Source: Flavobacteriaceae bacterium
GTDB taxonomy: Bacteria; Bacteroidota; Bacteroidia; Flavobacteriales; Flavobacteriaceae
Assembly: GCA_029248185.1 (NCBI GenBank)
Contig: JAQWJV010000033.1
Coordinates: 53,813-117,812 of the forward strand
Length of the DNA: 64,000 nucleotides
Reading direction: 5' to 3'
Shown here: one piece after another, positions 1 to 7,732 of the stretch
Layout of the letters: each line of letters starts with the position of its first letter
How positions within the stretch are numbered: the first letter of the stretch is position 1
Position numbers and translations under genes: made by a program
Notes under the pieces: model-generated
The model's database searches: none
What the model was told of the DNA's origin: nothing
What the model saw: the letters and a program-made list of their open reading frames with translations, nothing else

Positions 1-72
1 AGAATCGATCAAACGAAGACATTAGATTTTATTAAAATAATTCCTAAAATGTTTTTTTTTACAGCAAATATG

Positions 73-80
73 TACTTTAG
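73..80 (+). promoter_or_regulatory. Putative -7 promoter box of the TetR gene
   Basis: TACTTTAG is one base off the Bacteroidota -7 consensus TAnnTTTG. It lies 16 nt before the ATG at 97, which supports that ATG as the original start of the broken regulator. Confidence 0.35.
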
Positions 81-96
81 CAAGTAACCAATCACT

Positions 97-619
97 ATGA
101 AAACTAAGGATAACCTACATTTTAGAAGCTGCGCTATCCCTTTTTTCAACCTTGGGATATTCTGGGACTTCAACCCGTATGATCGCATCCAAAGCTGCAG
201 TCTCAGAAGGCTTAATTTTCCGTCATTTCACCAATAAAAAAGGATTGCTGAATGCCCTTTTGGAAATCGCTAAGGGGGATATTGCTGAGCTTTATGGTAC
301 AGCACTAAAGTTAGAACATCCCAAAGTGTTTTTAAAACAACTCCTTTCGGTACCTTTTCAAATTAAGGAAAACAATAGCGCACTTTGGCGTTTTGTCTAT
401 GGCCATCAGTGGTTTGAACCTAAATTGATGAAATTAATTTCAACTCCGATCCAAGAGCGTGTTGTTGAGTCTTTTAAAAATATAGGTGTCTTAGATCCTC
501 AAACTGAAGCCGATTCTTTTTTGATCTTCTTGGAAGGATTGACCACGCAGATGCTGCTCAAGAAAACCTCAAATTCTTTTTCTATTGCGGAACATATAGC
601 TCGAAAGTTTAACTTGTGA
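97..619 (+). pseudogene. TetR/AcrR-family regulator, frameshifted near its N-terminus
   Basis: This is a one-component repressor of the TetR fold. The helix-turn-helix is clear: ILEAALSLFSTLGYSGTSTRMIA followed by the recognition segment VSEGLIFRHFTNKKGLL, then a poorly conserved ligand domain. The ORF track starts at a TTG inside the first helix. Reading upstream in that frame gives ILEAALSLF and then a stop at 98-100. The ATG at 97 is in another frame (MKTKDN). Removing one C from the CC at 114-115 joins the two perfectly as MKTKDNYILEAALSLF, a normal TetR start. I therefore infer a one-base insertion, real or a consensus error. Repaired length is about 173 aa. No efflux pump or other obvious target is adjacent inside the window. 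Confidence 0.75.
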
Positions 620-774
620 CGATTTTGTAAGTACTCACTTTTACATCATTAATGCCCTTTGATAGAGAAATGTATTTAAAAGTGTAAAACGGATCTATCA
701 CACCTATTAATTAAACCCCACGTAAGCACTATAATTTATATTATGTAAAATAGAATATGATCTTTATAAAATTG

Positions 775-782
775 TATATTTG
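775..782 (+). promoter_or_regulatory. -7 promoter box (TATATTTG)
   Basis: This is an exact TAnnTTTG box 21 nt before the ATG at 804. The TTG start in the ORF track (780) is the last three bases of this box, so it is unlikely to be the true start. Confidence 0.55.
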
Positions 783-803
783 AAATCATTAAAACCTCAC
801 ATC

Positions 804-1337
804 ATGAAACTTTTAAAACGTATTTTGTTTGTTCTGCTCTTTCTCGTTGGAATTGCTGGGCTTTATTTTATTTATGGTTTGTATATCAACCCAAAAAGTC
901 CTTTAGATCATGCCGAATATAAAAAGGGTGATACGGAAGTCAGTATTCGATATTATCGTCCCTACAAAAAGGATCGCTTAATTTTTGGTACTAAAGAAGA
1001 CGGTGCACTCGTTCCCTATGGTGAATACTGGCGTTTAGGAGCTAATTTAACCACAAAATTGAAAACAAATACCGACCTGAGTTTTGCAGGGCGTTTGTTA
1101 AAAGCAGGAACCTATGGACTCTACACCTATCCTGAAAAAGAAAATTGGGTGGTAGTCGTTCATACCAAAACGGGTGGATTTAGTTTTGCAGAGCCGGATT
1201 CTTCGGGTATTATCATGAAAATTAATACTGCCACTCAGGTTTTAGATAAGTCCTTAGAACAATTTACCATAGATTTTGTAGATAATTATCTCAGAATGCG
1301 CTGGGACACAACTCAAGTGACCATACCGATTGATTGA
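804..1337 (+). CDS. DUF2911 family protein, membrane-anchored
   Basis: This 177-aa protein has an N-terminal hydrophobic segment (LLKRILFVLLFLVGIAGLYFIYGLYI) that should anchor it in the inner membrane or act as an uncleaved signal. The rest matches the DUF2911 fold common in Bacteroidota: an early VSIRYYRPYKKDRLIFG, then GEYWRLGAN and the AGTYGLYTYP turn typical of the family. Biochemical function is unknown. I chose ATG 804 because the upstream TTG lies in the promoter box. Its stop overlaps the start of the amidohydrolase gene (TGATG), so the two are probably translated together from one transcript. Confidence 0.8.
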   Translation: MKLLKRILFVLLFLVGIAGLYFIYGLYINPKSPLDHAEYKKGDTEVSIRYYRPYKKDRLIFGTKEDGALVPYGEYWRLGANLTTKLKTNTDLSFAGRLLKAGTYGLYTYPEKENWVVVVHTKTGGFSFAEPDSSGIIMKINTATQVLDKSLEQFTIDFVDNYLRMRWDTTQVTIPID

Positions 1338-2470
1338 TGCGGAAGTTCTTTCAATCGCTTTATCGCCTTTTAAAGGCTGTTGTTGTCATTCTTTTTCTGG
1401 GAGGAATCACCTACTACTTTATTGATAAAATACAAGAGAAAAATAATTTAATGGATATTGAGGAATACAGTCCAAAGTCAACTTTGGTCTTGCCTGAAAA
1501 CATAATCAAAAGAGCTAAATTTCCTTTTATTGATGTACATAACCATCAATTTGACATGCCAGTCAAAGATCTTTCCAAATTGGTGAATGAAATGGACAGC
1601 CTCAATATGGCATTTATGGTCAATTTGAGTGGCTTTAGAGGACTCTATCTTCGTAAATCTCTCGAAAACATAGAAGAAAATGCCCCTACTCGCTTCGGTT
1701 TGTTTCTCAATATAGATTTTGAAACCATTGACGATGATGATTTTGCTGAAAAGCAAGTTGCCTTGATTGATTCTGCCGTTGCTGCAGGCGTTATAGGACT
1801 TAAAGTATATAAATCTTTAGGCTTGACGGACACCGACAAAGAAGGAAATCGAATACAAGTCAACGATCCCCGTTTGGACCCTATTTGGGAGGCTTGTGGT
1901 GCTCATAATATTCCCGTACTCATTCACACAGGAGAGCCCGCCTCATTTTGGAAACCAAAAGATAAATACAACGAACGTTGGCTTGAGCTTCGTCAAAAGC
2001 CGGGCCGATATCGTGATCCAGCAACCAATCCTTCTTTTGAAGAAGTAATGGCTGAACAACATGCAATCTTTGAAAACCATCCCAATACTACTTTTATTAA
2101 CGCCCATTTGGGTTGGATGGGGAGTGATTTAGACCAGTTGGGGAAACATTTGGATCAATACCCTAACGTAATGACCGAAATTGGAGCTGTATTGGCAGAG
2201 CTTGGACGTCAACCCAAAAGAGCCCATCAATTTTTTGTAGCGTATCAGGATCGGATTTTGTTTGGAAAGGACAGTTATAAAGTCAGTGAATATTACACTT
2301 ATTTTAGGGTTTTAGAAACCGAAGATGAGTATTTTGAATATTACCGAAAGCGCCATGCGCACTGGAGAATGTACGGTTTGGGTCTCCCCGATACCATATT
2401 GCAGAAAGTATATTACAAAAATGCTATTCGGCTTTTTCCAAATATAGATTTAAACCTCTTAAAACATTAA
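1337..2470 (+). CDS. Membrane-anchored metal-dependent amidohydrolase
   Basis: This 377-aa protein has one N-terminal membrane segment (about residues 8-28) and an amidohydrolase-superfamily TIM barrel. Visible metal-site candidates are the early H-x-H in DVHNHQFD, the strand PVLIHTGEP, the AHLGWMG segment and the late LFGKDSY aspartate. That is the order expected for Amidohydro_2 enzymes. The substrate cannot be deduced. The ATG at 1337 overlaps the upstream TGA, and I prefer it to the TTG at 1334. It follows the DUF2911 gene and precedes the YbjQ-like gene by 3 nt, so the three probably form an operon. Confidence 0.8.
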   Translation: MRKFFQSLYRLLKAVVVILFLGGITYYFIDKIQEKNNLMDIEEYSPKSTLVLPENIIKRAKFPFIDVHNHQFDMPVKDLSKLVNEMDSLNMAFMVNLSGFRGLYLRKSLENIEENAPTRFGLFLNIDFETIDDDDFAEKQVALIDSAVAAGVIGLKVYKSLGLTDTDKEGNRIQVNDPRLDPIWEACGAHNIPVLIHTGEPASFWKPKDKYNERWLELRQKPGRYRDPATNPSFEEVMAEQHAIFENHPNTTFINAHLGWMGSDLDQLGKHLDQYPNVMTEIGAVLAELGRQPKRAHQFFVAYQDRILFGKDSYKVSEYYTYFRVLETEDEYFEYYRKRHAHWRMYGLGLPDTILQKVYYKNAIRLFPNIDLNLLKH

Positions 2471-2473
2471 ATA

Positions 2474-2788
2474 ATGCTATTAGTCAATACCCCTGTAGTC
2501 CCCAACAAAACCATAATCGAAACCTTTGGAATCGCTCGTGGAAGCACAGTTCGTGCTCGAAATGTAGGTCAAGATATTTTTGCTGGACTTAAGAATATTA
2601 TTGGTGGAGAAATCAGTGAATACACCAAGCTTCAAGCGCAGTCGCGTGAACAAGCCCTTCAGCGAATGATAGAAGATGCCGAAAAAATGGGAGCGAATGC
2701 GATTGTCAATGTTCGCTTGACAACTTCCATGGTCATGCAAGGTTGTTCGGAGATTTTGGCTTATGGAACAGCTGTACTAGTTGAATAG
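2474..2788 (+). CDS. UPF0145 (YbjQ-like) protein
   Basis: This 104-aa protein matches the UPF0145/YbjQ family (putative heavy-metal-binding domain). It has the N-terminal TIETFGIARGSTVRARNVGQD, the central GGEISEYTKL and the C-terminal MGANAIVNVRLTTS. The family forms small oligomeric barrels; its role is not established. It lies 3 nt after the amidohydrolase and its TAG is followed immediately by the ATG of a 34-aa membrane ORF. Confidence 0.85.
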   Translation: MLLVNTPVVPNKTIIETFGIARGSTVRARNVGQDIFAGLKNIIGGEISEYTKLQAQSREQALQRMIEDAEKMGANAIVNVRLTTSMVMQGCSEILAYGTAVLVE

Positions 2789-2893
2789 ATGGAATTATTT
2801 ATTCTTCTTGCAGCAGCTGTACTTCTTGTGTATTTAATTTTTAAACGTATCGAGGATAAAAAGAAAGAAAATTTTGAGGATCGGGAGAATTAA
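2789..2893 (+). CDS. 34-aa single-pass membrane protein
   Basis: This ORF is absent from the track because of its size. It starts at the base right after the YbjQ-like stop and encodes MELFILLAAAVLLVYLIFKR followed by a highly charged tail (IEDKKKENFEDREN). The layout is a single membrane helix with a positive flank and a polar tail, as in small bacterial membrane proteins. The zero-gap spacing suggests translational coupling with the upstream gene. Its stop interlocks with that of the opposing DinB-like gene (TTAA, 4-nt overlap). I know of no assigned function. Confidence 0.6.
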   Translation: MELFILLAAAVLLVYLIFKRIEDKKKENFEDREN

Positions 2894-3465
2894 TTCTTAG
2901 TTCCCATAAATACATTGACTCCCTTGGGTATGGGGTTTCCAGTGGTTCTTCGAAAACTTACTATTTGTCCCGTGTGATAAATCACATCCTCTATCGGACC
3001 ATTTATTAAATTCCATACCGGAAAATGCGACCGCTTCCCTTGGCGTTCAAAAACGACTTCCATTTTGGTAATGTCAGCTGCTGAGGCTTGCAGCAAATTT
3101 TTTGTAGCCTCATCCAGAAGTTTTAAGGTTTCTTTTCTCAATACAGTATAGTCATCGAAGCGCTCGGTTTCGGGTCTGATGTTGCTTTCATTTACTGTGG
3201 TGTTCTTGATAACCAAAGCCAAACTGTAAATGTGTTGTAGCGTTTCTAAAGCGGATTGTGCTTCGGGAGTAGGACGGTATTTTAAATCATCTTCTTTAAG
3301 CTCATAGGTTGCCCAGTGATAACGAAACCCTACCCCTTGAACTATTCGTGCTAATGTTGTACCTGCTGTTACTTGTTCAGGGGCTTTGGGTATGGAGGAA
3401 AAAGGGAGTTGTTCTTGTGCCATAACTTGTATTGAAATAAGAAGTACTAAAAGGAAGTCGCGCAT
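2890..3465 (-). CDS. Secreted DinB-superfamily protein
   Basis: This 191-aa protein has a signal peptide (MRDFLLVLLISIQVMAQ) and a DinB/YfiT-like four-helix bundle. Three histidines sit where the family binds a metal: H50 (FRYHWATYEL), H78 (ETLQHIYSLA) and H164 (DVIYHTGQI). DinB-fold proteins include metal-dependent transferases using bacillithiol or mycothiol, but this exported version has no assigned substrate. It is transcribed on its own, convergent with the YbjQ group and divergent from the SUI1 gene. Confidence 0.75.
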   Translation of the reverse strand: MRDFLLVLLISIQVMAQEQLPFSSIPKAPEQVTAGTTLARIVQGVGFRYHWATYELKEDDLKYRPTPEAQSALETLQHIYSLALVIKNTTVNESNIRPETERFDDYTVLRKETLKLLDEATKNLLQASAADITKMEVVFERQGKRSHFPVWNLINGPIEDVIYHTGQIVSFRRTTGNPIPKGVNVFMGTKN

Positions 3466-3492
3466 CAGTAGGGTTTAAAATTCTAAATTAAG

Positions 3493-3500
3493 TATTTTTG
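3493..3500 (+). promoter_or_regulatory. -7 promoter box (TATTTTTG)
   Basis: This exact TAnnTTTG box ends 18 nt before ATG 3519. It contains the TTG (3498) used by the ORF track, which argues for the downstream ATG. Confidence 0.55.
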
Positions 3501-3518
3501 AATTCTAAAACATTAATT

Positions 3519-3860
3519 ATGGACAAGAAACTCAACAGTCTTGATGCTCTTGCAAGTATAAAGTTTGACAACTTAGCTCCAGACACAGACCCTCTTCCCG
3601 ATCTCCCTGAGGAGTTTGTCAAACAATATTTAGAAGCCCATTTTAGTAATAAAGGACGGGCTGGAAAAACAGTAACCATAATCAAAGGCTTTGATGGTGA
3701 CCTTAAAGATTTGAAAGCCTTAGCAAAAACATTAAAAAATGCTGTGGGTGTGGGAGGAACGGTCAAGAATGGTGAAATCATCATTCAAGGAAATTATCGT
3801 GACGCATTAATTACCCTTTTAACCGAAATGGGTCATCAAGTCAAACGTGTGGGTGGTTAG
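3519..3860 (+). CDS. SUI1/YciH-family translation initiation factor
   Basis: This 113-aa protein belongs to the bacterial SUI1 (eIF1-like) family. The diagnostic core is GRAGKTVTIIKGFDGDLKDLKALAKTLKNAVGVGGTVKNGEIIIQGNYRD, including the eIF1-like basic loop and the C-terminal VGGTVKNGEI strand pair. E. coli YciH influences start-site fidelity and stress-time initiation; the same role here is inferred. The start at ATG 3519 (MDKKLNSLD) follows a clean promoter box. It converges with ung with only a 2-nt gap. Confidence 0.88.
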   Translation: MDKKLNSLDALASIKFDNLAPDTDPLPDLPEEFVKQYLEAHFSNKGRAGKTVTIIKGFDGDLKDLKALAKTLKNAVGVGGTVKNGEIIIQGNYRDALITLLTEMGHQVKRVGG

Positions 3861-3862
3861 AC

Positions 3863-4528
3863 CTACCAATCAATAGGCGTCTTTCCATTTGTCTTGAGAT
3901 ATCTATTACATTGACTAAAGTGCTTGTTTCCAAACCAATACCCCCGATTAGCACTTAATGGAGAAGGGTGTCTCGCAGTTAAAATCAAATGCTTTTTGGG
4001 ATCAATAAATTTAGCTTTTTGCTTTGCAAATCCTCCCCAAAGGAGGAAAACCAAGCCTTCTTTATTTTCCGATAGCTTTTGAATTACAGCATCTGTTAAA
4101 GTTTCCCAGCCTTTTTTTTGGTGACTCCCCGCCTCTCCTTCTCGTACACTCAAGCTAGCATTGAGTAATAAAACTCCTTGTTTTGCCCAGCGTTCCAAAT
4201 TCCCACTTGTTGGGTAGGGTATTCCTAAATCATGCTCCACTTCTTTAAAAACATTAACCAAAGAGGGAGGATGTTTTATTCCGTCAGGAACAGAAAAAGA
4301 CAAGCCATGAGCTTGTCCAGCACCGTGGTAGGGATCTTGTCCCAATAAGACGATTTTTACTTGATGGTAATGACAATGCTCAAATGCATTGAAAATAAAA
4401 TTTTCAGCGGGGTAACAGCTGTGATTTTGGTATTCCATTGTAAGAAAAGTTGTCAATTCTCTAAAATAGAAACTTTCAAATTCGGTCTGCAGGGGTTTTT
4501 CCCAGCTGGAATGTATCTGCAACGTCAT
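3863..4528 (-). CDS. ung: Uracil-DNA glycosylase
   Basis: This is a family-1 UDG that removes uracil from DNA to start base-excision repair. It is full length at 221 aa. The water-activating loop VLLGQDPYHG (catalytic D65), the uracil-binding LLLNASLSV and the DNA-intercalation loop ARHPSPLSA are all intact. It starts at ATG 4528 and diverges from mutS2, with a short shared promoter region of about 40 bp. Unlike uvrA later in the window, this repair gene shows no lesions. Confidence 0.96.
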   Translation of the reverse strand: MTLQIHSSWEKPLQTEFESFYFRELTTFLTMEYQNHSCYPAENFIFNAFEHCHYHQVKIVLLGQDPYHGAGQAHGLSFSVPDGIKHPPSLVNVFKEVEHDLGIPYPTSGNLERWAKQGVLLLNASLSVREGEAGSHQKKGWETLTDAVIQKLSENKEGLVFLLWGGFAKQKAKFIDPKKHLILTARHPSPLSANRGYWFGNKHFSQCNRYLKTNGKTPIDW

Positions 4529-4536
4529 GAATTTAT

Positions 4537-4544
4537 TACTTTTG
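4537..4544 (+). promoter_or_regulatory. -7 promoter box of mutS2 (TACTTTTG)
   Basis: This exact TAnnTTTG box lies 24 nt before the mutS2 ATG, in the short gap between the divergent ung and mutS2 genes. Confidence 0.5.
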
Positions 4545-4568
4545 CAGGGCTAAGTTAAGAAAATTCAA

Positions 4569-6746
4569 ATGGCAAAAATTCCAAAAAAAACACTAGAAGA
4601 TCTAGAGTATTTTGAAGTACTCCGACAATGTTCGGGTTTTGCTATCACTCCCCTAGGTAAAGAAGCTTGTCTTGAAATCCTTCCAATTACTGAAGAAAAA
4701 CAACTACTCAATGATTTAAAAGCCGTTTCCGAATTTAAATCCTCTTTTGAGAATGAAAATCGAATCCCTAACCATGGATTTGAACCTTTACTTTCTATTT
4801 TTTCTCTGTTGAGTATTGAAAATAGCGTATTAGATATATCCGTATTTCGTGTCATTGCTGCCAATACAGAGACCACCAATACCCTACTCCAATTTTTAAG
4901 CAAATTCAAAACCTACTATCCTACCCTCTTTGGTTTTACAGAAGAATTATATGTAGATAAAGAAATTAAAAAGACAATCGATGGAGTAATTGATCGGTTT
5001 GGAGAAGTACGCGATAATGCTTCCGACTCACTTTATCTCATTCGAAAGCAAATTCAACAATTACGTTCTAAGATTAGCAGTAGTTTCAATAAGGCCTTAA
5101 GTCAATATCAAGCCGCTGATTATTTGGATGATATTCGGGAATCGGTCATTGACAACCGTCGTGTATTAGCAGTAAAAGCAATGCATAGGAGAAAAGTAAA
5201 GGGAGCGATTATGGGAAGTTCCAAAACAGGAAGTATCGTTTTTATGGAGCCCGAGACAACCAATGCTCAGAATCGTGAATTACAAAACCTTTTGTTTGAA
5301 GAAGGAGAAGAAATCAAAAAAATATTAAGTCAACTCACAGATTATTTTCGCCCTCATCTCCCCTATTTGAAGCAACAACATGAGTTTTTATTGGCATTAG
5401 ATGTGGTTTATTCTAAAGCCCGCTATGCCCAAGAAATTGATGCCATTCTTCCTGCGATTGATCTAAAGCAAAGAAGTGTTCAATACAAAGCGGCATATCA
5501 TCCTTTGTTGTTGCAATCACATCGACTAGAAAATAAAGTCACGCATCCTCAAGATGTCTATTTGCATCCTGAAAAGCGAATTGTAGTTATTTCTGGACCT
5601 AATGCCGGAGGAAAGAGTATTACTTTGAAAACCGTAGGTCTATTGCAATTGATGTTACAAAGTGGTATGTTGATTCCAGTACACGAGTCCAGTGCCGCTT
5701 GCCTTTTTCAGCAAATTCTAACCGATATTGGTGACAATCAGTCCATAGAAAATCACTTGAGCACCTATTCCTATCGTCTAAAAAATATGAAATATTTTTT
5801 GCGAAAGTGCAATGCCAACACCCTGTTTTTAATTGATGAATTTGGAACAGGCTCCGATCCTGAATTAGGAGGAGCTTTGGCCGAAGTAATTTTAGAAGAT
5901 TTCTACCAACGAGAAGCATTTGGAATTATTACCACGCATTATTCAAATTTAAAAGCTTTGGCCAATGAGCTTCCTTATATGGTGAATGCTAATATGCAAT
6001 TTGACAACAAAACACTGGAACCTATCTATAAATTGATGATGGGTGAAGCCGGGAGTTCGTTTACGTTTGAAGTTGCTCAAAAAAATGGACTTCCCTTCAG
6101 TCTAATCAATCGTGCGAAGAAGAAAATTGAAAGAGGAAAAGTACGTTTTGATGCGACCATCGCAAAATTACAAAAGGAGCGTTCACAAATGATGAAAACC
6201 GGAGCGTCACTAAAAGAAAAAGAAACAAAAGCGGCCGTCGAGAGTGAACGCATGGAAGAAATGAATGCAAAGTTAAAAGCGAAACTAGTGAGTTACCAGG
6301 AGTTGTTTGATCAGAATCAACGCATGATCGTATTGGGAAATAAAATTAACGATATTGCAGAACGCTTTTTTGAAAACAACAAAAAACGCCCCCTAATTGC
6401 CGAGTTATTGCGTACCATTGAAACGGAAAACGCGAAACGAAAACGGAAAACAGCATCGGTTGCCAAAAAAGAACGAGAAACTAAAAAGAAACTCAATGAA
6501 GAAGTAAAGAAAGAGTTAGTGGTAGTTCGTAAAGAAAAAAAGAAACAGAAAAAACAAGCGCCTATTCCAACGAAACCAAAGATCCGTCTGAAGGTGGGAG
6601 ATCGAGTCCGCATGTTTGATGGCCGATCTGTTGGGAGTATTGACTCCATTGAAAAGCAAAAAGCAGTAGTGAACTACGGCATGTTTACCACTCAAGTCAG
6701 TTTGGATTTGCTGGAATTTGTAGAGGGAGAAAAGGGCAAGAAGTGA
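4569..6746 (+). CDS. mutS2: MutS2-family ATPase without an Smr domain
   Basis: This 725-aa MutS2-type protein acts on branched DNA or, in some bacteria, collided ribosomes. Visible parts are a core/lever region (1-320), Walker A GPNAGGKS (about residue 343), Walker B TLFLIDEFGTGSD (about 417), TTHYSNLKALA, a long charged coiled coil (about 510-670, very Lys/Glu rich) and a small KOW-like C-terminal module (LKVGDRVRMFDGRSVGSID). The C-terminal Smr nuclease domain of canonical MutS2 (usually about 780 aa) is missing. The protein ends cleanly at VEGEKGKK, so this is a domain architecture rather than a frameshift. Any nuclease activity would need a separate Smr protein. Confidence 0.92.
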   Translation: MAKIPKKTLEDLEYFEVLRQCSGFAITPLGKEACLEILPITEEKQLLNDLKAVSEFKSSFENENRIPNHGFEPLLSIFSLLSIENSVLDISVFRVIAANTETTNTLLQFLSKFKTYYPTLFGFTEELYVDKEIKKTIDGVIDRFGEVRDNASDSLYLIRKQIQQLRSKISSSFNKALSQYQAADYLDDIRESVIDNRRVLAVKAMHRRKVKGAIMGSSKTGSIVFMEPETTNAQNRELQNLLFEEGEEIKKILSQLTDYFRPHLPYLKQQHEFLLALDVVYSKARYAQEIDAILPAIDLKQRSVQYKAAYHPLLLQSHRLENKVTHPQDVYLHPEKRIVVISGPNAGGKSITLKTVGLLQLMLQSGMLIPVHESSAACLFQQILTDIGDNQSIENHLSTYSYRLKNMKYFLRKCNANTLFLIDEFGTGSDPELGGALAEVILEDFYQREAFGIITTHYSNLKALANELPYMVNANMQFDNKTLEPIYKLMMGEAGSSFTFEVAQKNGLPFSLINRAKKKIERGKVRFDATIAKLQKERSQMMKTGASLKEKETKAAVESERMEEMNAKLKAKLVSYQELFDQNQRMIVLGNKINDIAERFFENNKKRPLIAELLRTIETENAKRKRKTASVAKKERETKKKLNEEVKKELVVVRKEKKKQKKQAPIPTKPKIRLKVGDRVRMFDGRSVGSIDSIEKQKAVVNYGMFTTQVSLDLLEFVEGEKGKK

Positions 6747-6859
6747 TGTGTTTCTAAATACAACTCCCCAAGAAAATATGTTTTGACTAGAAGCGTTATT
6801 TTATAATTATTAATTTAGAATTAAAATAGAATTAATTATTAACCTCAAATTTTTTTCAA

Positions 6860-7261
6860 ATGAAAGAATTCAAAAAATTCATCAGTCGTGGAAATGTTCT
6901 TGACATGGCAGTCGGACTCATTCTAGCCACTTATTTTGGTGCCATTGTCAAATCCTTAGTCAATGATGTAATTATGCCTCCTGTAGGGATTTTATTGGGT
7001 GGTGTTGATTTTTCTTCTTTAAAACTCATCATTCAAGAAGCACGTGGTGAAACTGCAGAAGTTGCCATTCAGTATGGTGTTTTTATCAACACGGTTATTA
7101 CTTTTTTAATTGTTTCTTTTGCAATTTTTATTGTAATCAAGGGGATTAACAAAGCTCAGGAACGTTTGAAAAAAGAAGAAGAAGAAGCTCTCGCTCCTAC
7201 TCCAACACTTTCAAAAGAAGAGGTTTTGTTAACTGAAATTAGGGATTTATTAAAAAAGTAA
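6860..7261 (+). CDS. mscL: Large-conductance mechanosensitive channel
   Basis: This 133-aa MscL is a pentameric inner-membrane channel that opens on hypo-osmotic shock. The N-terminal amphipathic helix (MKEFKKFISRGN), TM1 gate (VLDMAVGLILATYFGAIVKSLVNDVIMPPVG) and TM2 (FINTVITFLIVSFAIFIVIK) are intact, followed by a charged C-terminal helix ending in a typical LLTEIRDLLKK bundle. About 110 bp of very AT-rich DNA separates it from mutS2 and probably carries its own promoter. Confidence 0.95.
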   Translation: MKEFKKFISRGNVLDMAVGLILATYFGAIVKSLVNDVIMPPVGILLGGVDFSSLKLIIQEARGETAEVAIQYGVFINTVITFLIVSFAIFIVIKGINKAQERLKKEEEEALAPTPTLSKEEVLLTEIRDLLKK

Positions 7262-7303
7262 TTCCACCGTCACTTTTTTTAGAGAATACTCAAGCTTACA
7301 ATC

Positions 7304-7732
7304 ATGTCAAAAACTAAGGTTCCTTCTTGGTTTAAAATCACAGTCATTCTGGCTGTGCTATGGAATTTAGCGGGAATATTCAGTTTTTTTCTACAAATCA
7401 CATTAACTCAAGAATACATTTCAGGTTTACCAGCTGCTGAACAAGCTCTTTTGAATCATACTCCCCTATGGACCAACATCGCCTTTGCTTTGGTGGTTTA
7501 TGGTGGTGCAATTGGTTCTATTGGTTTATTAATTCAAAAAGCTTGAGCTAGATTGCCCCTGTTGATTTCTTTAATCGTTGTTTTTTTACAAATGAGTTAT
7601 TGGTTATTTTTCACCACAGCAGTTGAAGTGTATGGCTCTGGCACTTACATTATGCCAGTAAGCGTAATATTGATCGCCTATTTATTATTCAGCTTATGCA
7701 ATAAAGGAATTAAAAAAGGCTATATCACTTAG
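7304..7732 (+). pseudogene. Small four-helix membrane protein with in-frame TGA
   Basis: The ORF track stops at 7546 after 80 aa. The same frame continues past that TGA with no further stop to TAG at 7730-7732. The extension gives two more membrane helices: ARLPLLISLIVVFLQMSYWLFF and YIMPVSVILIAYLLFSLCNKG. Together these make a 142-residue protein of a small Flavobacteriia membrane family often labelled sugar transporter. In that family I recall a Trp-Ala after the Lys-rich turn, so the lesion is probably TGG to TGA. Either the gene is newly inactivated or one base is wrong in the consensus. Its end interlocks with the opposing symporter stop. Confidence 0.72.
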
